A stretch of 64,000 nucleotides of DNA from positions 8,117,176-8,181,175 of the forward strand of contig NC_037253.1 of assembly GCF_000002425.4 (NCBI RefSeq), read 5' to 3'. Positions within the stretch are counted from its first letter, which is position 1, and each line of letters begins with the position of its first letter. Of this stretch, positions 56,204-64,000 are shown in pieces. This stretch comes from Physcomitrium patens. Lineage: Eukaryota; Streptophyta; Bryopsida; Funariales; Funariaceae. A model generated the notes under the pieces. The model ran no database searches, was not told where the DNA came from, and was given only the letters and a program-made list of their open reading frames with translations. The position numbers were made by a program, and so were the translations under genes.

Positions 56204-56783
56204 ATGGCTCGACACACCCTCCTCCGGACGGTCTCGCTATTCCTCGCATTGTTCATGGTTTCCCAGTTATGTCTAGTTCAGCCAGCTTTGGCAAGGAAGC
56301 TTTCTGAGAAGAAAGATCCAGCTTCTGCGGTGAGTTTACTCAGTCTCTGCTTGAAACTGTGTCAGGATTTTTCTAGCTCGATATGTTTCTGATGCGATCA
56401 GACCAAAGTGCTTAGATAATGTCTTCACATGGCCTAGATGTTAAGTTGAGCAGCCCTCGAGTCGACGATTTGATTGCATGTATGCAGCGCGCCTGAAATA
56501 ATGATTATGGCTGATGGCATTTGCCGGTTCTTTACCCCAGGATACCAAGCACACACAAAACTATGACGATGCTTACAACCCCGGTGGTTATGGGAATGGA
56601 AACGGCAATAGTTATGGATGGGGGAACGGAAGTGGGCGTGGGCGTGGATCTGGCAGTGGTGGCGGTGGAGGGGGAGGAGGTGGAGGTGGAGGTGGAGGCG
56701 GTGGCGGTGGTGGTGGAGGTGGTGGAGGCGGGGGTGGTGGTGGTGGAGGAGGCGGCGGCGGCGGCGGCGGCGGGGGCAACTAA
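56204..56783 (+). CDS. Secreted glycine-rich protein, two exons (122 aa)
   Basis: Exon 1 56204-56329, intron 56330-56540 (GTGAGT...CCCCAG, phase 0, 211 bp), exon 2 56541-56783 ending TAA. Residues 1-30 are a clear signal peptide (hydrophobic LFLALFMVSQLCLV, likely cut after ALA), followed by a basic RKLSEKKDPAS stretch. After the splice comes DTKHTQNYDDAYNPGGYGNGNGNSYGWGNG, where Gly alternates with Asn/Tyr, then a nearly pure Gly run of about 40 residues ending GN. This is the layout of plant cell-wall glycine-rich proteins. It is the only intact protein-coding gene I can support here. The poly-Gly tract is GGN repeat DNA and probably varies in length. Exact wall role unknown. Confidence 0.8.
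56330..56540 (+). other. Intron of the glycine-rich protein gene
   Basis: Donor GCG|GTGAGT, acceptor TTTACCCCAG|GAT. Reading through gives a stop in frame, while splicing keeps the frame and joins the signal peptide to the Gly-rich domain. 211 bp, AT-richer than the exons, with a pyrimidine-rich stretch before AG. Confidence 0.8.
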
Positions 56784-59650
56784 ATGCCCAAGGTAATTTT
56801 CTCATCCCTGCATTTTCTGCACAATGCTGCCCATGTGTGCGGAAGGACCTGCTCCAGCTGAGCTCCTCAGTTCTCAAGCAGTATACCACGCTCAGTCTGT
56901 TCCTGGAATCTGTTAGCTTTCTTTACTTAGAATATTGGTGAGGGTGAAAAGTTGATGACATAGTTTATAAATGGTGACCGACCGTGATGAACTCTAAGCA
57001 TGACTGCTGCAGTGTTTGCTATGGCAGAGGTCCACTGCAACACCAGGGGATTCAACTCCTGCGGACGATTTCATCATGAAGCTGGGAATTAGAGACTTGG
57101 ACTGCAGGTTCAATCGAATATGTGACTCTCCTAGCAGCTACATATATTAGACTGTTTCTAGTGAAATGTTATGATAACTTTTGTTCAATTGTAGGAGTTG
57201 TGCGCTGATCTGCGTGGGACACTTACTTTGATAGCTTCTATTAGTTAGCGCTTCGTGATGTCGAATGATAATGTGTGAAATAAAGAAACGTACCTGTTCG
57301 GACTGCGGCCATGGCATTCTCGGTGGTTGTAGATTTTCTTCTATAAGCTGTATCCAACTCTTTTTTCGAGCCTCTGTTTATAATGAATCTATACCAACTC
57401 TGAAGACGGTACCACTGAGAATTTCCTGTTTCATTTTCTCTGATATGAAATTCGTTGGAATATTGTTTGCAATATCAAGATCACGTGCATTGTCCTAGGA
57501 ATATTGCTTAACATCTGCTTCGATCTAATATATGTAGCTTTCTGTGATCTCGTCGTTGTAGTCTTGTTTCAGAGACTGTGACGGGGGGATAAAAATAAAA
57601 ACTAAAAAAATAAAAAAAATTCTGTGAATCAGCGAACTATGAATCATGAACTACGTCATTCGTCGCAGCCTCGCTGCTCTGATAAATTCTTCCCTCTTGA
57701 AAGTCCATGAGAACTGTTGTCGTGATCACTATGTACACAATTCTGCCATGATTGTCCATCGCTCTTGAATAAATGTTGAACCAAAAGTACTCCACGACAG
57801 GACAATGCTCTTGATCTTGATAAATTCTCAGAAAAACCTTGGTACATTGCCCTAATTAGCCGCTGGAAGCCACACTGCGGGTTTGTAATGTTGCATTGAA
57901 AACGGAGAAGGTGACAAGCAGCACGACGCCGGACTTTCCAATCATACATGTCATGACCACCTGGTTCAATATGACTTACATTCACGTTGTTTCAGCATCG
58001 TAGAACTTTTAATAGGAAACTGTTATGTGTCTCGACACTGGGCATTCTTTTCCCTTTTATTCTATGTAGACGACCATGGTAAATACTGGGTTGACACTGC
58101 TGCCAGAGATTTGGCATACACCGACATGAAATGAATGCGAGGTGGGAAAAAGGATCACTCACGGTTGAGTTGCCATGGATTGAACGAATGTCGCACATGG
58201 CAGGCCAACGGAATTTTATGAATAGTTTTAGTTAGTTTTAGCTTCAAAGGTTCGAGTTTCTGAAAACCTTCGTGGAGGCGACCACTGCACTTTCAATTTT
58301 CAGCAGCAGTAGCAAAATTTGGAGTCTATACTTCCGTATGCATCAGAAAAGAGTTATATGCTATCACTAGAGACGTAGATAATGATGCATGTCACGGTCG
58401 ACCATATTCCTCTTAGAGAACGATTCATCATCAGCCACGCCGTAATTCTCATCGCAAGAATTTTCCAGTAATGTGTAAGAAATGACTGGAGGTAATATGC
58501 GGTGTACCGCCAAGAACTTGCAGATGGTTACCCGTCTGGTTAAATAACTGTGCACATTATTAATCCGCAAAAGCAGCTCCCCCAGATCCAGAATTGTCAT
58601 TTGACATTCATAAGGTCTGGCAAGATGTTTACAATTGCCATAATAATGAAATAGGGGAAAAAAATTAAATTACTCGAGCTGTGTGAAAAATTATCTTCTC
58701 AATGCCAATCATCTCTTCGTAAAAGGTTTTCTTAGTCGTGGTGTTGCTGAAGAAATCTCAGATTCCTAATCCTCAATGGAAACATTCAGATCATTTCATG
58801 CTCTTGCTACTCAATCGCTGGCGCCACCTGTGAGCGAGACCAAAGAATCCTCGAAGTAGGTGATTTGCTCCTGTGTAACACGTAAATTTATTCCACATTA
58901 ATATAACAACACGCGAAATTCATGTCTGTATGCAAAACCAATGAAGCGGGCACGATGTTGCTGTAAACAAATAATGCTGCCATTGTCCGTGCATCTGGAC
59001 AACATTTCTGCTCAGTGGTAGGACAATCTAAAATCGCTCGCTCGACTTCCGAAAGCTACAACTCAAAATTACAATACAAGGCATTGAGATGCACCGAACC
59101 ACGCAACTATTGGACCAGATTCACGTCGAATTACAACATAACTTCGGTAAACTTGACGATAAGAAATTAGTAATTTCAAGACAAAACCAACTCGTGAAAA
59201 CGGCGACGAAATCTCCCCCCTCTTCCAAACTTGTGCTTCCCGGGCTGAACTTTTGGTATTTCGAAGGCAAAGGCACAATAATTCGAAGAGCGGCAATGAG
59301 TGCCACCAACCTTGAAGCATGGTGCGAGATGCGTCAATGCCATCAGCATCTCGGGGGTGTGTACACACGGGAATGTGCGTGGAGCATAATCTTCAGGATT
59401 TTCGGGAATGATGAAGAAGCGGTGGCATCACACTGAGACACCAGTACCAGGAGTAGCAGCAGCAATAGAGACAGCTCGCTTGATGACTGCGACGTTGGTG
59501 GGAAGACCAGGGTTGTCCTGCATGACTTTGAGTTCCACGTGGGAATCCTACGTGGCATCCGCACCCTCTAGAAGAGTATGGCCTTGTTGACTAGTTCAGG
59601 AATGTTTTTGGGACAATGACTTCGGGAGATGTTCATGAGACAAGGTGTCT
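56784..59650. other. 3' flank of the glycine-rich gene and unassigned genic DNA
   Basis: 56784-57290 looks like 3' UTR and flank (AATAATG and AATAAAG near 57268-57284 as possible polyadenylation signals). 57590-57615 is an A-rich run. Between 57656 and 59590 there are open frames of 60-115 codons on both strands (57656-57985 and 57992-58198 minus; 59089-59436 plus; 59343-59564 minus with an LLLLLLLVLVS hydrophobic run) but none I recognise. The composition suggests former or spliced genes. Confidence 0.35.
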
Positions 59651-62280
59651 TTGATGGGCATGTTTTTATTTTTGAAAAAAAGTAATTAGAGATTCTTCAT
59701 GATTTTTTAAAAATTACTTGTATTATTGGCTTTTACTTTTCTTTTCTGATTTCTCTATTAGAACATAAATGGAAGTTTTATGAAAATCCCTTCTAGCAAT
59801 AAATAGTTTTGGTAATTTAATTTTCTAGATGTGATTTTCAATGTCAAATTCAAGTTGTGATCTCATTGTTTTTGAACTAAAATTGTGATCTGATGTTACA
59901 GATTAGCATCTAAATATTTAAATTGATTAATTGTTTGATTGAATGTGTATGATCATAAAGAAAAATTAGATGTGCATGTGTATTCACAACTTTACATTAT
60001 TTAGACATATCAGTTCATTTCATATAATCATTCAGCTTTGTAGAACATAACAGTTTTTTATTTACCTGTTTGTTTGTTTATTTAAGAGAATTCATTAATT
60101 TATAATATTATCATTAAAAAGATCCATAATTAAAATTGTAAAAATCGTCTAGCAAAACCTGTAAGCCCGTCTCCAGTATATTGTAATGATATTATATATT
60201 GATTGTTTTACCTCAAATTATTATTGATCAAATTTTAATAAATCTTTTATTGACAATGGAAACAATCATGTTTATATAAACTTAAGTTGAGTGTATATTA
60301 TGGTCTTTTATTAATATTCTTATAGAAAAAAAAAAAAAAAAAAAAAACTTCTACACTTCATTAAAAATAAAATAAATATAAAATATAATTTTTTTGCAAA
60401 AGCCTTAATAAGAAGTACTATATCTTAATAACATGATAATCTTTATCTTCAAAATGTTCTACTATGGGTGACTATTTGTAACTTCACTTCTTGCACAATC
60501 AAAACTTGATTCAGGATGTTCAAAAGATAAAAATATTTATCTATGGTTTATAAAAAAATCATCTATGCAATGCACATTAGTAAACATGGGCTTGATTTAT
60601 TTGTGCAATACTTGTGTTTAAACTTAGTGCATTAAAAACTGACTAGTTTTTGCAAGAACTAAATTATATGCAGAAATAATAAATAAAAAAAATGATTTAC
60701 TGTATAAATGTGGTAAAAAATCACAATAATATCATTACAATATTGTAGCATGTAGAACTAATATACTTTCAACATGTCATTTTGGTTAAATAATCTAAAT
60801 ATTCTTCCTAATTAGATCAAATATTAGAAACAATCACCTCAATTTCTTATTTATCTTTGAGTACAAAAATTAATGTTTTATATAATGTAATAATATATAA
60901 TCATCAACCCTAAGAACTTTGTAATTCTTTAATATAAATACACATATAAATTTTACATATTCCATAAATAATTATAATTTTTTTTATAAATTATATAATT
61001 ATTATATTTTTAGACCAATTATTAAAAGAATATAAAATAATAAAAATAGCAGTAATATAAATTTAAAATATCAACTAAGAAATCATAATTAGATTTTTGT
61101 TATTGATACTAATCTTTAGCTTTTGTTATTGTAATATGTTCTTAGACATCAATTCTTTGTATGGTATTCTAAAGTAAACCTTATTTGGTGGGAATTTAGA
61201 ACATTATATAAACATTCTTAATGATAATTTCTAATTCTAATTTCAAATTATTAAAAATATAAATATTTATAATTTTATATAAATTTCTATAAAGTAATTT
61301 TTTTTACATTATTTTTTAAAATGTGAGCGAATTTTTGTTTTTTTTTTATTTATTTTTTTCCACAAAAATAATGGTGGTCAACAAACCACTATGTAACTCC
61401 AAACCTTAAATTTTAATTGTATCCTAAATTGTATTCCAAATTTTAATTATATTCAAATTTTTAAAATTATATCCTAAATTTTTAAAATTTTTAAAGTCAT
61501 CCTAAAATGTAAGTGGTTTGTTGACTACCATTTTTAAAATCATCCTTAATGGTGGTCAACAAACCATGCATATTCAAATTTTAATTATATTCCAAGATTT
61601 TAATTGTATTCCAAATTTTAAATTATAAACACTAAATCTTGATACTTTGTCAAAGTCAAAGACCATTAAGAGCTATGCTATGCAAAATTGATTTTTATGT
61701 ATAAATAAAATCTAGATGATATGTATTTGACAACTTACACAATGAATATTAAACTGAATTACATGTAAGACATGCTAGCAATGTAAAAATGAATGTCAAA
61801 GAATATGTGTAAGGATTAGCTTTTAAGAATTAGACTAGATATTATTGTTTATTCAAAAAACAATTTGGATAGGCATAAATTTTACAGTAATTTTAAATTT
61901 TTTTAATTTAAAGGTATTAAAAGTATATTAGAAGTTGTTTTTTTATTATTAAGAAGGATCTCTAGAAAGATTCTTTAGAATATGTCAAATTAAATTAAAA
62001 AAGTTGGAAATTGAGATTCAATGAAAAAATTAATATATACCTTCTATTTGTGTGAAAAATATGTAAAATTTTATTTATAATTTATTTCAAAATTGATTTA
62101 AATATAAAATTTTGCAATCAAAAAATAAACATATACTTATATAAACTATCTATTTCATTGTCATAATGTCAACATGTCTATATGCATTTTTTTTGTTTTG
62201 TTTGTTTGTTTGTTTGTTTGTTTGTTTTTTTTTTATGCACGTATTATATAAAGAGTTATTTGGAAATTTTAAAAATATCA
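59651..62280. other. AT-rich spacer with simple repeats
   Basis: No coding signal. A-run at about 60326-60347, TTTG repeats at about 62188-62226, and a small inverted-repeat element at 61371-61531. Otherwise nothing seen. Confidence 0.7.
61371..61531. mobile_element. MITE-like element with 20-bp terminal inverted repeats
   Basis: ATGGTGGTCAACAAACCACT at 61371-61390 is the inverse of AGTGGTTTGTTGACTACCAT at 61512-61531 with one mismatch; the 161-bp unit between is very AT-rich and non-coding. A third copy of the terminus (ATGGTGGTCAACAAACCAT, 61549-61567) follows, as if a second, truncated copy lay in tandem. No clear target duplication. Confidence 0.5.
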
Positions 62281-62286
62281 TATTTT

Positions 62287-63115
62287 CTAAAGTATAGATT
62301 TTTTAAAGATTTTAAATATACGATTAAGATTAAAAGAATAGTCACTTATTCTTAAGATATTCAAAGATGTCAATGTGCCTAAGTCATTTGGCAATGATGT
62401 CAAGCTTGTGTAGCTTGATATATTTAAGGTAGTCAAAGATATAAGATTGTTCAATTCATTTAGCAATAATATCAAGCTTAAGCACCTTCTTATATTAAAG
62501 GTAGTCAAAGATTAAATATTGTCTAATTCATTTGATAAAGATATCAAACTTAAGCACCTTCTTATATTAAAGGTAAACAAAGATTAAATATTGTCTAATT
62601 CATTTGGTAAAGATATCAAACTTGAGCATCTTCTTATATTAAAGATATTCAAAGATTAAATATTATCCAATTTATTTAGCAATGATGTCAAGCTTAAATA
62701 ATCTCTTATATTAAAGGTAGTCAAAGATGTAAGATTGCCAAATTTATTTAAAAATAATGTCAATCTCAAACGTCCCCTTAAATTAAAGATAGTCAAAGAT
62801 ATAAGATTGCCAAATTTATTTGAAAATAATGTCAATCTTGAATGTCTCCATATATTAAAGATAGTCAAAGATATAAGGTTGCTCAATTCATTTGGCAATG
62901 ATATCATGCTTTTGTACAAATTCATATCAAAATTAGTCAAAGATGTGAAATTATACAATATATTTGAAAATAATTTTAAATCTAAATATCAACTTATACT
63001 AAGATTTTTAAAAGTTATTAAACTTTTCTTTCATATTAATAATAATCTTAAACTTTCAAAATCTTTTAAAGTAAATATCTTCAAAGAGGTCATTTATTCC
63101 GATTCATTTGATAGC
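62287..63115 (-). pseudogene. Decayed leucine-rich-repeat gene
   Basis: Read right to left: repeats of 24 residues (72 bp) with consensus L..L.NLTSLTTFNI....LTSL.NEL.G, about ten in number. The clearest are 62958-62656 (LPNELSNLISLTIFNI, NKFGNLTSLTTFNIRDYLSL) and 62508-62287 (LNNLISLTTLNISSYTSLTS, LPNDLGTLTSL). Stops and shifts separate the blocks and the AT drift is strong, so it is dead. No kinase or NB-ARC domain is visible. I associate this repeat style with large LRR families in mosses. The plus-strand frame at 62735-63121 is a shadow. Confidence 0.75.
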
Positions 63116-63184
63116 GCATAGTATTAAAGACATGAACTGAAAAAAAATACATAAACTTGAAAAATCTATGTAAAAAAAAAATGA

Positions 63185-63665
63185 CAAAATAGCAATAAAG
63201 AAGTATGTATATTAAAAGGAAATTAAAATGGCTATTGCCAAAAGATAAAGAAACTAGAGACTCTTAAATCTACACTAAAAGCAAGAAAAGAGTTGACAAG
63301 AGTGAAAGAAGACTTCACTCTTGCCTCTATATATACTATCTAACTAGGAGCTATGCAACAATGTTCTATAAGACTTCTAATATGTGTTGACTTCGCAATA
63401 CACATGCCTTAGCTTATAAGGCAAGTTTTCTATATGTGGGCGACATAATTAGTTTTTTCTTTAAGCTACCAACATATGTGGCACATAGCCAACTTATTGA
63501 TGACATTTCTAACCTAAAAAGTCAATTATGGATACCTATAAAGTCAAAGCAACATCTATAAAGCTTTTAGAAAGCTTTGCTAGGAGGTATTATGGAATTA
63601 ACATACTTTTACTTATTTTTATCAAATCATATAGGTAATTATTGATTTACATGTGTATGTTCATA
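63185..63665 (-). repeat. Family C LTR of a minus-strand element (3' LTR)
   Basis: Matches the inverted C LTR at 35800-36290: 'ggaaatt.aaatggctattgcca', 'agttgacaagagtgaa', 'cctctatatatactatctaactagg', 'tgtgttgacttcg'. On its own strand the RNA-start site reads ACTCTTGTCAA. The left end lacks the last 50-60 bp of the LTR. The element body continues to the right edge. Confidence 0.82.
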
Positions 63666-63696
63666 ATATTATCCTTTCTTTTAGGAATAAGTTCCA

Positions 63697-63939
63697 CAAG
63701 GAGCAGTCTTCATATATTGAGAAAATCCAAGATACAGCTAATTCTATTTGTCACATACTTTTGATCTTTATTTTCTTCAAAGATAGTTGATAGGTCTTCT
63801 CAACTATCAATAGTGTCCCATACTAGGGCAAAAAGACCACTTTGTTATTTGATTTTTATTGAGGCCTTCGTAACTTCTTTTAAATAAAATATTTAGAACC
63901 CTGTCAAGAATTGTTCCTATTTCTAATAAAATCACCAAA
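63697..63939 (-). pseudogene. ORF3 of the right-edge chromovirus C element
   Basis: Minus-strand frame homologous to 27417-27644: LVILLEIGTILDRVLNILFK, then SYEGLNKNQITKWSFCPSMG, HY and two stops where C2 has Gln-Trp, then a run matching only by nucleotide sequence to LDF. It shows that ORF3 sits next to the 3' LTR in a second, independent C element. The chromodomain would lie beyond 64000. Confidence 0.65.
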
Positions 63940-64000
63940 TATCAAGAGTCTCTTCTAAGATAATGATACAAAACATGTTGTATCTGACCAACTATTCAAA

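Noticed and set aside
56434..56889. Minus-strand 151-codon frame rich in His and Arg, and plus-strand Val/Ala and Trp/Arg frames
   Set aside because: These are other-frame readings of the GGN repeat in the glycine-rich protein gene.
59089..59436. 115-codon plus-strand frame and overlapping minus frames as genes
   Set aside because: No known motif, overlapping frames on both strands are similar in length, and no splice or promoter signal decides between them.
62735..63121. 128-codon plus-strand frame
   Set aside because: Antisense of the LRR fossil; its periodicity is the mirror of the minus-strand leucine repeats.
1..64000. tRNA, rRNA or organelle inserts
   Set aside because: Looked for cloverleaf-type and conserved rRNA stretches by eye and saw none; a covariance-model search would be needed to exclude small RNAs.

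Overview
The window looks like repeat-rich nuclear DNA of a non-seed land plant, most likely a moss of the Physcomitrium type. The pointers are: very AT-rich intergenic DNA beside a more GC-rich gene island; a GT-AG intron in a secreted glycine-rich protein gene; a decayed leucine-rich-repeat gene with the 'NLTSLTTFNI / LTSLPNDLG' repeat style I associate with bryophytes; and Tcn1-like chromoviruses. The species is inference; a lycophyte is not excluded.

About 49 of 64 kb is nested LTR retrotransposons. I use letters for families. A and C are related Ty3/gypsy chromoviruses (gag-PR-RT-RH-INT-chromodomain, plus a small extra ORF3). B is a Tat/Athila-like gypsy family with a tRNA-Asp-type primer site. 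E is a gypsy element with 151-bp LTRs. D is known only as 1.3-kb solo LTRs with 4-bp target duplications.

Left nest (1-28235): a chromovirus C2 (22837-28235) was hit by a B element on the minus strand (2690-22836). A solo D LTR (17048-18381) lies in that element's RT gene. Chromovirus A (4553-17044, target duplication CGTTG) landed on the edge of this D LTR, and E (10293-16354, minus strand) landed in ORF3 of A. C2 carries two further solo D LTRs. The far left (1-2690) holds a B gag fragment, another D LTR and unassigned DNA.

Middle (28236-31040): no gene I can support; a palindromic 22-bp tandem repeat and a GC-richer island. Right nest (31040-49740): chromovirus C1 (31510-49490) sits inside an older C LTR. 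It was hit by a plus-strand B element (33213-42938, duplication AGAAG), which holds a D fragment with a solo C LTR inside (35741-36290, duplication AGTAT). A separate unclassified 2.34-kb insert (45348-47687) splits the C1 integrase.

49740-54110 is AT-rich and gene-free with microsatellites. 54150-59650 is the only gene island: a decayed expansin-like gene and one intact two-exon gene for a secreted glycine-rich protein (56204-56783). 59650-62280 is AT-rich with a small MITE-like element. 62287-63115 is a dead LRR gene, and the window ends in another minus-strand C element.

The most interesting signals are in the chromoviruses. In A and in C, the 11 bases at the predicted RNA start (31-32 bp after the TATA start) are exactly complementary to 11 bases lying 2 bp after the 5' LTR. 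The pair differs in sequence between families but stays complementary. This is the layout of Tf1/sushi self-priming, here in a plant. The A LTR also carries perfect heat-shock-element arrays, and A and C share an undescribed small ORF3 after the chromodomain.
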